DNA from: Unio delphinus
Taxonomy: Eukaryota > Mollusca > Bivalvia > Unionida > Unionidae
Direction of reading: 5' to 3'
DNA: 64,000 nt
Assembly (NCBI GenBank): GCA_029339505.1
Contig: JAQISU010000114.1
Span: 2,652,501 to 2,716,500, forward strand
The notes beneath the pieces were generated by a model. The model was not told the DNA's origin, searched no databases, and saw nothing but the letters and a program-made list of their open reading frames with translations. This document shows positions 40,861 through 55,800 of this stretch, in pieces; the stretch's first letter is position 1, and each line of letters begins with the position of its first letter. Position numbers and translations under genes: made by a program.

Positions 40861-43800
40861 TGATTTATCGATTGATCAAAATACAAGTAGTCAGGTACTA
40901 GTATCTTCAGTTTTGAGATGATTGGTTGCTTTAATCACCATTTTAAGATCTTAAAATTGTATTTAAAAAAATTTCAGCTCAGTTCATTGTACAGTTCCCC
41001 TTGGAATTTTCATATGTGGGGCTTTGTTAAAGAAGTTTATTTCGCAGGTTATGATCATTTGTAGAACATGCCACAACTTAATGTTTATGAAAGTAAAAAA
41101 TCAAGAATGCTTTATGCATAATTAAGTAAGTTAAATAATTTTTGATAAATAATCATCAAAATAGGCTTAATCTGAATACCATAAAGACACAGGTGTCATT
41201 AATAAGGCTAAGGGAGACAACTTGACAACTCGAAATCTTTACTGTTTTCAATACTTGAAAATAAGATTTTCTTGAAAAAAGAACTTCTAAAATCTTGGCT
41301 GATATTTTAACAAATTTGGGGTATTTATGTTTTGTTTCTTAAGAAAGCACCTTAACGAAACCATGTTACTACCTTTTTGAATTTCTGAGTACATAAAAAA
41401 ATGTTGAATCAGTAATTTGCAGTTTTACACATTCCTATGTCTACTACTGGCCTATAGGACAATATTTTTTTACCAGAAAATCTTAGCTTCGTCTGAATCG
41501 ACTTATATATGGATTGTCATCTGAATTGCATAATCATATCTTTCGTATGTAAAATAATTATCCAAGAGTACAATAATATATAATGTGGATAAAATATTTT
41601 ATTTTGAAGAAGAGATCAAGTATAAAAGATATAGGATCCCACATTGAGTATTTTAAACAAATAATCATCAGTATTAAAATGTAACATAGATCAGATGTAA
41701 TTGCACTAAAGCAGCATGTACCATTAATGTAAGTTGTTTAGATTTGATTACATACATGTGCATTAGAATTGACAAGTTAGTAGATGTATAACCATGACAA
41801 AGACATATTTCATCACAATTTTATTCTTGTACCATTGATCCAATAAAACGTATGTCCCATTGAGAGAAACCAACGGACATAGATGTGTCGACAATTGTAA
41901 GTCTGTATTGTTCACTTACCTGATAACTGTTCTTACTCATGTACAAGTGCAGTACCATATTCTATAATAAATTAATACCACTGCGTAAGCAATTCCTTCC
42001 AATGTTTTGGTGCCATTACCATTATTAAAAGAATCACATGGCTTTTGTATTTTCATGCTTATTAAATATCCTATGGCTTTATTCAATCATTCCAAGATAA
42101 CACCTGTTTGAGGTCAAGATTTGGCAGATCAGATCAGATTAGCGAGGTTACCAATAGGGAAATGAGGCTACCCATGGGTATTATGAATACTGTACCATAT
42201 AATGAAAGGAAATGCCAGGTGGTTACTAGCGTACATTTCTCAGTCAGTGACATTTTTTAACTTGCTGACAGAACAACTGCAATTTAAAGTACATCTAACA
42301 TGAGCAACGATAAAAGACAATTGCTGCTTAAGTACATGAAGAGTACATGCACTTTAAACAAAATCTTTTTTTGTTGAGAATGGAGAGATTTTATACATGC
42401 AACAAAAATTAGCATGCAAAATGGTCATTCTTGGAATTTAACCTAATGGAGACTATATGGATATAACTATTGTGAATATTTAATCTCTGATGGAATATGG
42501 TATCATGTTTTCATAGTTTACATTTACTGTTTTATTTTTATTAATATTTTCTCTCTTTCACTAAAGCTTCAGAAACACGAGGGCAATAATGTAAAAAAAG
42601 AAAAAGAACAGAAGCCCTATGAAGAGCTGAACTATCTCTGTCTCTTTATCTGTGTCACTCTCTCTCTCTGTCTCATATTGAACCATATTTTATTTTGATC
42701 ATGAGGTGCAAGAAGAAAAAAGTGATGGAATACATATGCATCCTTCTCTCTCTTTCTCTCTTCCCCTCTTCCCTAAAAAAAAAAAAAACAACCAAGAAAA
42801 AGCATTTTAGTATAAATGATGCAATTTCCCAAAGGCTGGTAATCTGAAATAGCATACAGTGACACTTTTAATATTTATGAAACTTTAAAAAAAAAAAAAG
42901 AACAGAAGCCCTATGAAGAGCTGAACTATCTCAGTCTCTTTATCTGTGTCACTCTCTCTCTCTGTCTCATATTGAACCATATTTTATTTTGATCATGAGG
43001 TGCAAGAAGAAAAAAGTGATGGAATACATATGCATCCTTCTCTCTGTTTCTCTCTTCCCCTCTTCCCTAAAAAACAAAAAAAAAAACAACCAAGAAAAAG
43101 CATTTTAGTATAAATGATGCAATTTCCCAAAGGCTGGTAATCTGAAATAGCATACAGTGACACTTTTAATATTTATGAAACTGGAATTTAATATAAATTC
43201 AATTCCGTATTGCATCGCAAGTTTTGTCCTACCTGTAACTCCATAAATTTTCGGGTCAGTGTCATTATATGTAACTAAAAGTACATAATACATTTAAAAT
43301 ACTTTGTGTGAAACAAATCAGGTATTTTTAGTTATATTTCATGATTCTGACTGGAAAGGTTACTGAGTTACAGATAAAATTCAAAATTCTGTGTGGAACA
43401 AAGTAAAAAACACAATCCAAACGATTGATCTGGCCTCATCTTATACCCAGCATCGACTGGTATATGGATTTAGGATGGAACATTTCCCAAATTTGCAGAT
43501 TCGACTTATACTCACCATCAACGTATAGGCCAGCACATATGGTAACTAGAATCTCCCAAATGAAATTAGCTTTCCATTTACAATATGGCACAATATTATG
43601 CCTCTTGTTACAATTTTAAATATATGGTGAAAGATGTTTCATCAGGCAGGGAAAGGGATGAAGAATTAACTCTAAAAATGAATTTGGAGCTGAAATATTA
43701 GGTAACAAAAGCGTAATTGATAGTTTACATTGCATATAATTTTTTGCCACCATGTCATGGATCCAGATATGTCAATGAATAAAACAAATGCTCAGAGACC

Positions 43801-46800
43801 ATTGTAGGCATCTTCTATAGCAGTACAAATTCAATTCTTTTGTTCCAGACAATGCCTGGACGAGCCAGACGAAGAAGATATTATGGGACATTTACGACGA
43901 CATCGTTTTATGAATGTAAATGAAAGCACAAGGTACTGATGATGAAATAACTGAGAAGCACTTTTAGAGTTATCTCCTTTGGGTTGAAAATTGTATTGCA
44001 CGTAACATCACCTTAAATGCTTGTGGTTTCTTCATGAAACTTATCATACTATTATTGCGTCATGACTAGAAATTATTTTTAGGATACTATAGAACCATTT
44101 ATTGAAATAAGCAAAGTAATACAGATTAGAGACCCAAATGAATAATGTAGAACTGAAGGAGCAACATGAAATACATAAAAAATATAAATAGTAACACTTC
44201 AAGAATAGACAGTAATTGGATGTAAAACCTGAGCCTATAAGACTGATGAATTATTACAGGGTAGACATAGTATTATGGTGATAGGTTGTGAGTGAGCAAG
44301 AAAGTGCTTGATTAGATAAATTGATGTTAGAGACAATTTACAGTTGAATGCTAGCATATACTATGTGCAGTGTCGTAATTGTGAATGACTTTTCTTTACA
44401 CAGTTCTATATACATGTGTGCAAACTGTTCTATTTTCCTAATGTTGATTTTAATCTAGTTAATACATACTTGTAAACACCATATTTAAGTTTATACATTT
44501 ATTTGCAGGGAATTATTTCTAAACTTTTTGCCATATTTGAAAATTTTCAATATATGGAAGCCACTTTGATATGATTGGTGCAATAGAGTTTGTCAATTGC
44601 CTGTCTTGCCATATAACAGCGCCTGAAATATTGGTTATTTTTATGTTATTGCATGTTTTTTGCATTATTTTACAATATGCCACATATTCAGTGCCTATAT
44701 TTTGCATTATTTGAAGTTCATATATAAACAGTACTGTGATATATCTCTGTTGACTATTAATTGATGATTTATCTTTAAAGATGCTGGATAACTTTGTATT
44801 AAAAAATTAATTAATGTTAATTAATTAATGTACTAAAATTTACAAATAATTATCAGATTATAGCAAAGTTGAAAAATATTAACATAGCTTAAAGTTGGAA
44901 AATAGTTTAAATAGGTTGTGACTTTACAATATTATTGAAGTCTGCTTTGTTAAATTAGTATTTAATCCAGGTAAGCATTATTATATCATTTTAAACTACT
45001 TGTTTAACATGATTCTGAAGTTACAGTATATTTTTTTTACATGTACATCTCTAATTATTTAATTTTTTGAAATATATATGCATAAATGCATATGTTAATG
45101 AATAAGTGAATTGATGGATGCAATGTGCATTTGGATTTATGTATGTCCAAGTCTTCTAATATGTATGTATACTTTTTATGAGAAATGAAATGACATGAAA
45201 TTTTGGACATTATTTCCCATTTGTAAATTTCTTTCACATCAAGGAGAAAGTTATTATATTGAAAATTACATTGTTATAATATTACTATGATTATGGTGAT
45301 TTTATTTCATATATTTTATAAGCAGCTACAGAGGCAAATTTAATATTTCATTATATGACCTTTGGGGCCTCATTAAATAAAGTTGGTGAAGCCCTAAATC
45401 ATGTCAGTTTATGAACAATTTGGTTTGCACAACTTTACTCTGAATTATTGGATATTAATGTTTTTATATTAATGTGACTTTAAACAGTTTAATCTCCGAT
45501 CTTCTGTGTGGTTTACAGAAGTGATGGCTCCCTGATTATCAGTACTAACTTTTATTTGTACAGCTCAACTTTAGCAGAAATGAACAGAATTCAAATGAGT
45601 CAGCTATCTGCCTCAATATTCATGAGACTTTCGAGTTTAATTTATGGCTTTGTACAACTTCATATACAAGAGTTATTTCCTTTGATTGTCTGTCCTGATG
45701 ATTTGGGTATAAAACTTTGCAAAGGTGTTTTTCATTTCAACAAAATTTAACACGCAACAGTCACTCTTACAGGCCAAGATGCTGGTATAAATGCATTCGA
45801 TTTTCACTGTAAGGGACCTCCATATAAAACATTGTCTTTTATAAAGCTAGCAGGATTATTGATCCCATTATATAATTTTTGGGGTTCAGTGAAATTGCTA
45901 TTCACGCTATTTCACCTAAATTTAGTGTGTCATTCATGTTAAAAAGAAGGGATCATTGTTTTACCCTCAGGTTCAAAGAAATCAAAAACAGGAGGTAATC
46001 ACCCATCTTCAATAGGTAGCCATTATCCCTGGCAAATGTAGTAATTTGGAATAGAATCTGTGTCTGCATTGGTGTAAATTATATTTTTTGCCGTCTAGGT
46101 TTGGATTACACTGGCTTTAAATTGGTGCATATTTTTTCTTCTGTATATCTTTATTCAACCATTGTGATATTTTTCTGAACAAGGTGAGAAAATTTAATTA
46201 GAAATATTGACATACATTTTATGCTTTTCTTTGGTCTCCAAAGCCAACATTAGACTGTACCTAATAGAGATGCGATATCATACATTTCAAAAGTAGTACA
46301 GCAATTTTCTTGTCCAGCAGCTTACAATTACTGGCATCCTATCTGTTTTAGTAATTATTATAAACATTTCTTTTCTTAAAATCTGCATTCAGCATTTATG
46401 TTAAGTTACTCTACTTTGTTGAAAATATTATATAGAAGAATGTTATATCAGCAGTAGCTTGCCTTGTGGCCGTCCCAAAAACACAGCCTAATTGGAACAG
46501 TGTATGAGTGTATGCATACATATTGTACCTCAGCATAGTTGTGACTAAATGGTGCCAACTAAAAGATTAACATAGATTGGAGAAAAATTTAGAAAGATAA
46601 ACTCAATGTAAATACGTTGTACAACAAGAAAATAAAAAATGTTGTGATATAAAGTTTCTGTAAAATATACATGATATAAAAAAGAATGGTAATGCATAAA
46701 AAATCCCCAAAACATGTATCTTGTAAACATGGTTGATTTACTGGCATTCAGGTATGCATTTTCAATAAACATGTTTAAAGTTGATTTTGGTTTTTGCTCT

Positions 46801-49800
46801 TAGAACTTAAAACACTAAAAAAGAAATAGAGACCACAGAGGAAATAACAATGTCCAGATCACAGTAATTTTATTTCTATAATGAGAACTGGTAACTTACA
46901 AGAACTGATAGGATGCCAGGGAGAGATAGATATACTCTCTAGTCTGTAACTCCTCACATTTTATCCATAGTCACACAATTTTAAAGTTGAAAAATGTATC
47001 ATGCGGTAAAAGTATTTTGTCTACACATTTTTAGTTCAATACATGTTATCATCCATACTTCTCACATGAAGGAACATCAAAGAATATCTGTATTTGTCAA
47101 ATACCTTACCTAATGATTATACGTAAGAAAAACTACTACAACCTTGCAAATCCAGCCCTCCTAATCTATAACTTTTTACCTAAGAAGCTAAGAGTTTTCA
47201 GCCTACCTAGGTGGCAGTAAGAGTGATCTGTGTAAGTCCCCTCTTCATTATTAGATATTATTTGATGCATGAAGACTCAGCCTTACTGGTTTTGACTGAA
47301 GACATTTTCTATCTCCTGCCAATGAAGTTGTGTCCTCCTTTGACAACAACAGCCTGGTCTTAAGTTCTTGCATCAGTTGATTATTTACTAAGAAGGAAGC
47401 ATTTACTTTTAAATTATTGTCACAGTCTGGCAGAGTTTAATGATATTCTGCGCTGCTTATATTATCAGTCACAAGACTGAAGCATCAACTAACCCATTTT
47501 CTGACAAAGGTGTCTTCCCGCTAACTTGAGACACTGATTCTTTAGGTCCCACACACCACTTTTACATTTGGATACCCCAGCAGTTGACCAAAGTGTTGCA
47601 AGTAGTGTGCAACATTATGGCTGTAGGCTTTGTTTGGATCTAGTATATATATGGTGATCTCACAAGATGTGGAACACCACATTTCTTCTCGCGCCCCAAA
47701 ACTCACAAGAAAATACACAGGAGTCTGTTTCCAAAATGATTGTTATTTTAAACAGATTTGCACAATATTCATGCTGTAACAGCAACTTTTGAAACTGACA
47801 GAAGAAAATGCAGTGCTCTTTACCTCCACCTTAAACCATAAGGCAGAGCTATGCTTGCATTGTTTGTCATCTAATCTCATTGATGGTCAGGTTGACAAAA
47901 TCTGCAAACAAACCATCAAAGAGACCAATTTCCCTTCCTCATAGTTTAGCTACAGCAGAGGAATGTTCAAGACAATCAACAAAATGATTTGAAAGGATGC
48001 CATTAAGACAAATCCATAGGGAAGCAGTACTACCAAGTCTGCAACTGATAGCCACATTTCTCCTGGACAAAAGTAGACAAGAGGTAGTAATAGGTCTATA
48101 ATTTTCACCAGTGTATCTCTCCGTAATAAAATGACATCATCTTCACACCATACTTATTACAGATCCCAATAGAGGAAAAGGCTCCAATTCTTCACTGCTT
48201 GAATAGGACAATACATACCACGCTGACCTATGGACCTAACAAGTGATTTGTGAGGAACTCTGTGTCACTTTCAGTGCACCTCCTCCCTCAGTTTCAACAA
48301 TGGCATTATCTGTCCTATCATTGACTTAGGTGCACTCAATGATCTCACCACTCAGTGATTTCACACCTCCTGGTTCACAGTGGAAAGACAGCAACAGGTT
48401 CTTAATGCCATCCAGGCATGAGACTGTGCTATCAGTATGGACTTGGAAGATGTGTATTTTTAAATCCCCATTCACACTGCTTACAGGAAGTTTCAACAAT
48501 TTGGCTACAAAAGACACTGTTGAATAGTTCAGGGTAGGGCAATCCTAGTTGGACATTGCTCCTAGTGCTTTTACTTGACTGATGAAAGGGAAAAATGGCA
48601 CATGTCCTGACCACCTCCATGGAGGCAACATCAACTACCTGGACTACATTCTGCAAAAGCATCACTCGAGTTATATCTTGGAGCAAGACATTATATCTTT
48701 TGTTACTGTCCTTCTCAACCTTTCTGTCTCAATAAGCACAAATCTGACTTCATACAATCTAAACATTTTATTCATCAAGTTGTGGAGTTCAATACTAGTG
48801 ACAGCTAATTAGAGGATGTCTCCCTTAGGGGCAAGCATTGAAAATTAGTACAACGGTGGCTTCCATGCCTTTGCCTGGTAGGTTTGATAGATGTAGCAGT
48901 GGAGAGCTTTGACCTAGGTCACCTATTTATGCACCTGTTACAAATTATTATGTTATCTAAATGGGGGCAGAGACCTTGCCCATTGAACCAGCTTCTTACA
49001 ATCTGCACAAATATGATTTTGCATCTCAGAAGATGGGACAACCTCACTTGCCTTGTGCTGGGTATATATCTGCAGTACAACCTCTGTTAATCACAATCTG
49101 GATTTGAGTACAGATTATGCAGTGGGAAACACCTTATTCCATCATTCTGGAATGACAGTGGAGTGTGGCCTCCTTGAGAGCATCATTTACATATCAACAT
49201 TCTCAAGATGACAGCTATTTCATTGGGGGGGCAGGAAGATCTACATAAATATGGAGTTCTGATTCTGTCCAACAACTCCACTGCGGTGACTTATCTCAAA
49301 TGCCAGTTGTCCCTGGACCTTTGTATTCTTGTTTGGGATTTTCTAAAGTGGCTTCTTCAATAACAAATCTGTGTCCATGTTTGTCATATTAACGGCAAAT
49401 AAAAAAGTGACTTGCTGACTTGCAAGAATCGTTTCTGGACCATATTAAACAAGCCCTTAGGAACAAACAGTTTTCACAATCAGTGGTGGAGAAATCTCTC
49501 AAGCAAGATGGCCTCTACTTTAAAAAAATATGAAGGCAAATTGAAAATCTTCACACATGAACACATTATAACATTGCAGGCATCAGTACCTCAAATAGCT
49601 AACTTTCTCCAATGGCTCTGTGGTGAGAATCAGTTAGCACCAGTCACCAAATACAATCGAAGACTAACATTCTATGATGACTGACACCCTGAAGAGAGGA
49701 TAGCAGACAAAACCAATACCTTATTAAATCTTCTTGCAAGTTTTGATTACACATGTCCAAAGACATTGGCTATTTTTCCAGTGGGATAAATCATGGGTAT

Positions 49801-52800
49801 TAACCTGGCTGAACAAAACACCACTCTCAAGAGCCTTATTGGTTCTCACTAGATAAGTATTACACGTGATCCCTTCTTTCATGGCCAAGGACAGGCTCAT
49901 GTTCATGTAGGAATCAATAATTTGTATTTAATTAACTGTCTGGTCTGGACACTTCATCTCAGGGACATCAACAGCACCCAATGCAAGCTCTGAAGTGGTA
50001 CTTAAGAAGGAATGAGCTGTTACATCAAAGGATATTATGATTATTCATACCCCACACAGAGGGAAAGGATAATTTATTTTAGCACAAATATTTTTATCCA
50101 GGAAAAAATGGGTTATTCATTGTGCATATCAGAAAATGATCCAGACCTAATTAATTTCTTTACATCTCAAGGCTCACCTGGATCTGCTGGGACTTTTAGC
50201 TGTGTTGAAATAGGTCACTTTCTAAAGTTGTTCAACAGCTTCATAGAGATACAGCTTTGACTTCCACTTGATGTGTGGGAGGGAGAATTGATTCCTTTCA
50301 AAGCCACTCCCAAACACATATTCTTTAGTGTGCCTACCTAGAACTGACTCGAGTACCAAAAGGGGACTGGAGAATCTTGGGGGTAAGGACATGTATCTCC
50401 ACAACTTGCCTATTCTTCCATGGTATTAAGCTGACAGGTAATGTACTTTACGAAGAAGAAAATTTTCCTGGTACAAGTTTTCTTCAATAATCTTTACCTA
50501 ATTATAATACACTTACACCCTCCTAGCCTCTCTTTTGCTGCATCCAGTTAGACAGCAGGCCCTCCCCTCCAGTAGTAACTAAAGTATTCACAAAATTTGA
50601 TACCAATCCCTTTATCAAGGGGATATAACTAACTGATTCCTAGGTGGGTAGATAACATTTAGATTTTAGACTAAAATGTTTTAATCTGGGATTTTAGCTT
50701 TTCAACTAAAATCTTTTAGTCTGGGATGGCTGGATTTCAGAGTAGTATTAGTTTTTCTAAACTATTAAGACTGGGTAAGTGGCATTGAAGAAATATATTT
50801 TCTTTGCTTGAAAAGCTTGCTTTTGCTGCACTTTGATGCATATAGGCTGCATGTATGAGCTCAGGTTTTTTTCTTTTTTAAAAAGTGGATTCTTGTTGGT
50901 TTTTAATCGTTTATCAATATGAAATAGTGTCCTCCACAAAGAAATAAAAGTCATTTATCAGTGATAGTGTTGTAAAAAAACATACTGCATAATATCGTTT
51001 AAAATTTTCAATAAAATACTTAAGTATCAAGCTTGTTTTTTTTTATCATTATACATTAGAGATGTTATTAATAAGTTGGTATGCATGCCAATTTAAATAA
51101 TATATTACATACTAAGCTTCGGTCCCTTCTAAGTGCCCCCACTCCATTTCTTAACATTTTTCATGCCATTTATATAATGTCCTATTCAGAGAATTTATTT
51201 ATCGTTTTATAAATATTGATACAAAATTTATTTTAATAGTTGATTTTTCAAGATTTCGCTATGTTGGTTTCCTATGAAAAAGGATTTTACCAATATATTA
51301 AGTTAAAGAGTTGCTGCCCTGCATGTATATTAAACCTGGAGCTAGCTTTCCTGAAGTAACAGACCTACGCCAAACATTGAAAATGTCATCCCATGATTGA
51401 CAGATCACTCTAGTTTAAAGATTTGTGATACATTTCAGGTATACTGTTTCAACATGTACTTTCTGTCAGATATGAACATGATTTGATTCCTCACTTTAGT
51501 GTTCTACAAAGATTGACATTGCATTTCTTGACAGATGTTAACGAGCTGAACAAATTAAATAGATTAATGGCTATCATGTTGGAATGGATTAAAAAAACTA
51601 TCTTGAACATGAAACATTTGTGGATGACTATAGACACTGTCTTTGCAAACAAATAGGCATGACATAAAGAAGGTCAGATATATAGCTTTTCATTATGACT
51701 ACCCATTCATTTTATTCTGTTCATGACTGCTCTGGTGGCATTGGTTGCAGGTCATGGGTTCATACCCTGGCCAAGTCATAGCAAAATCTTATGAAAATAG
51801 TACTAATAGCTGCCTTGCTTTGGTGCTTAGCGTTAAGAGGTTATTGTTAGGACTGGTCAGCCTGGTGTGAGAATAATGTGACTGGGTGGGACATTATGCT
51901 ACATGTCTGTGGCATGATGCCCCAGTACTAAACATCACTATAAACTCCTTCACTGTAGACATGGTAGTAATATGACTAAATTTGTTAAAGCTACGTTCAA
52001 AATCCAAAATTATACATACAGTGGAACCTGTCATGAAAGACCACCCTTTTGCCAAAACATAATGGTCTGTCATGGCAGGTGGTCTCTAATTAAAGGTCAG
52101 AACACCATATAATCAATAAATCTGTACATGGAGAACATGATTTCTGAAGACAGTTGGTTTCTCATAGCAGTGGTTTCTTTAGACAGGTTTTACTGTATTC
52201 TGCTAATATTTCACTATGCAGAGAGCTTTGCAAGAGTTTTTGATGTTATTGTAAATAAAGGGTTTAGTTTTTTGTGCATGTTCCTTTTCTGCACCAATTA
52301 TACTGCTTCTGTATGATGGGAATGAAGTTTATTTTGTTTTTATAATATAAACAGTGTGTAAGATGAGCTCACCATAATCTTGATCTATAACCTGTTAGCA
52401 GACATTGCAAATTGATAATGGTCATTAAATCTGACAAAACTGAGAACTATAACAAAATTCAAATAACATTTTGTTTGAAGTATTTGACTCCCAAATGAAT
52501 TTTCCAAAGGCTCTGGGCACTTATTAGGTCAAATACAGTATTAACAACACTTACCGTATTTTCGCACATATAACGCATGCATTATACGCGTTTTTACTAT
52601 CAGCACAACCCCCCTGTGCGGTATACGTGTAAAGCGCATTATCCCAGGTTTTTTTTTACAGCAAAAAGCGCATCAATGAATTTTGAGCAGTGAACCAGTG
52701 ACAATAAAAGATTTCTTTCATACACATACAGTATAAATGAGGTTTATTCAAATCTTTAAGTAGAAAATAAACAATTCGAAGTTGACACCGTCTTGTGCGT

Positions 52801-55800
52801 CGTACATTATGGTATGTAATGAATATCTTTTATTTGTACAAGGCATACACTAACTTGCATTATAAGAATATATTTCTTGTAATTTCTATGTAGGACAAAA
52901 ACCAATAATTGGTTTAAAATTGGATTTCTACAAACGATAATCGGTTTTGGAAAAAACACGATATTAACATCCTTATACCGGCATGCATGCATTCCAGCTG
53001 GAAATTAGCACAAACCAATAAATACATAGTTTTATAGCAGTTGCTATTTTGCTTCTGTTTACGTGAAAATATTACGATGTGGCATTTACGACTACCGGTA
53101 ACGCCAGTATTTATTACGAGCATAAATGATGAAAGCGCTGTCATTAAGTCGCTGGATGGTGAGTGAGAGATGATAAACAGCCTCGTAACGCGTATCAGAT
53201 GAGACACCTCTGGTAGTCCTGTGTTTCGGCAGGCCTGTGTTGGTTACTGCGCAGTATATGCATGGGAGCGCAATCCAAGATATTTTTTACACGAAGACGG
53301 AATTTCCCCGTGTTATCTGCGTGTGCATGTTATACACGTAGATGTGTTATATGCGCAAAAATACGGTATATTAATGTCTGGTAATAGAAAAATGCTTACA
53401 ATAAAATGACCATTGTGTGGATGCCACTTCGGAACATTTTGACAATGAGGATCAATGGAAGTGTCTACATGATAGGCATTCTATTTCATTTACGGAATAT
53501 GCATTCTTCATAGAGAATGTATATTTCAAACAATGAAGTATCCCTTTTATATATTATATAATATACTCCATGAACTGAACAGCCCCTTGGATATACAATC
53601 TATTCCATGCAATGAAGTGTCCCCTGGATATACATTCTATTCCATGCACTGAAGTGTCCCTTGGATATGCATTGTATTCAATACAATAAAGTATCCGCTG
53701 GGAATACATTCTGTTCCATACATTGAAGTGTTTTCTGGATATGTGTTCTATTCCATTCAGCGTAGTGGCTCTTGGATTGATTCAATATAATGAATTGTCC
53801 CCAGCATATACATTATGTTCAGATATATCAATTTATGGACCAAGTATCAGACTCATTTCTTAATAGTCTTAGAAATTCTTGAATTGTTCAGATATTAAAT
53901 TTAAAGATAGAATACTGCAGTTCTTAGGACCAGCAATAATAACTAAAATAGATAATGTTTGAAATATTGAAATGAACCTATTTTTAACTTGTGCAAACAT
54001 AAGAAATCTTATTTTATTTCCTAGATTTATATTTGGACATTATCTTGTGCCTGTTTAATAAATACTAAATCCAAGAATTTTTTTGTTGAATGATTCTACA
54101 GTGAACCAACCATGCATGTATGTATGTATGTTGCACAGAATCCTGCAGTGTTACAGGCATATATAAAGCAAATTTCAGTTGAATAATGTAAATAGTATGT
54201 CTCAGCAATCCATGTCATTGTACTGACAAAGTATTTTCATCCAAAATGTGCAAGAAAAAGCTGAAAGAAATGTAAACTACTGTAGTATCATCAATATTCG
54301 TGGGGGATCACTTTTCGTGGTTTTCGTGGTTGCCACAAACCACGAATTTAAATCCCCAACGAAAAATGAGCCACATAGGTTACTGATCCCCCCCCCCAAT
54401 TCCTGACCCATTTTTTTTTACAGTTTCATTTAAGTAAGGATAGAGAGAAAATATAGAAAAAGCATAACATATTCAAACAATAGTAATACTAAACAGAAAG
54501 AAAGAAAGAAAAAATACTAGTAATACAAAATAACTGCATATGAAAATTAGATTTAATACTTATTCAAGTCGATCCTTCAATCTAGTGCAGCTGATGGGTT
54601 AGGAAGTCCAGGAACCGAGGGTGATCTAAGTTGAATTTTACCACTCTTAAGCCACTGTGTTAACGCCATGATAGTGATAAAGTACTGATATTGCAACTTT
54701 ATGGACAGTGGTTTAAGTAAGAGATCATTCAAATGTACTTTAATAACTGATTGGTCTGGTTTTGTTGGCGGCGTCGGCTTCCTTTGATCTTGAACACTCA
54801 AACGAAAACATGGCAAAACTGATTAATCCTGACGGGTGTTTGATATGTGCTCACATAGGTGGAAGTATTGTTTTAGTGTTGTTGGATGAGTCTGCTTTGA
54901 CAGATGTTAATCACTTGGTCAAAAACACGTTGTAAGTATTGAACTTGCCGGGTCTTAGATATGTACTCATACAGGTGGTAGTATTGTTTCAAACATTAAT
55001 GTGACCGCCGTTTGCGTCGGCATCGTTTTATTCTTTTTGTATTCTTTATTTGGGGTACTTGTAGAGGTTAAACCATGAAATTAACTACCTTATAATATGC
55101 AAAATTTGACAGGCAAAACCACGAATTTACGTCCCCACGAAAATGCCTTTTTTTACAAAACCACGAAAATTGAGCCCAACGAAAATAAATCATACTACAG
55201 TATTTGAATTTGAATTTTTAATTGGACATTTGAACATTTCTAATAAGAAATTTTAATTTAGGTTTGAAATACTTCAATTGAACTTTACATACACATGTAT
55301 TTGAGATGAACCTGGTCTCATGTGTGAAACTGCCTCAGTTTCATGAAAGTTTGGGGATTAGCATTTGAGAATGAATTTTCTATTAAAGCTTGAGTCATTT
55401 TTAAAATGACAGAGGAAAGCAGATATGAATTAAGTCAATATTGACTCAGAGATATTTGAGAAGTAATTTTTATGATTTAACACCACTGCACAGCAAAACA
55501 AGAAGTAGCATATTTGATTATAACAGTCTATCTCTCCACCTCATAAAATTAAATGCCTCGGTTCCAGTCAACATTCAGCTACTGTACAGTATAACCATAG
55601 TTTTAACACTACACTGACATGTGGTCTATGTATCTCAGAGTGATTTGAAGTTAGTGTCTGTATTTTTTGCTACATTTTAAGGAAATACAAATGAACTGTG
55701 ATTCTAAGTATACATGTACAGCCATATGATGAATTCCACAAAATCCATAACATGTGGATATGTTTAACTTACATGAAAGCCATAAAGTGTGGATATGTTT

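Noticed and set aside
48326..48686. Minus-strand frames of 63 and 84 codons
   Set aside because: Antisense shadows of the DIRS reverse transcriptase.
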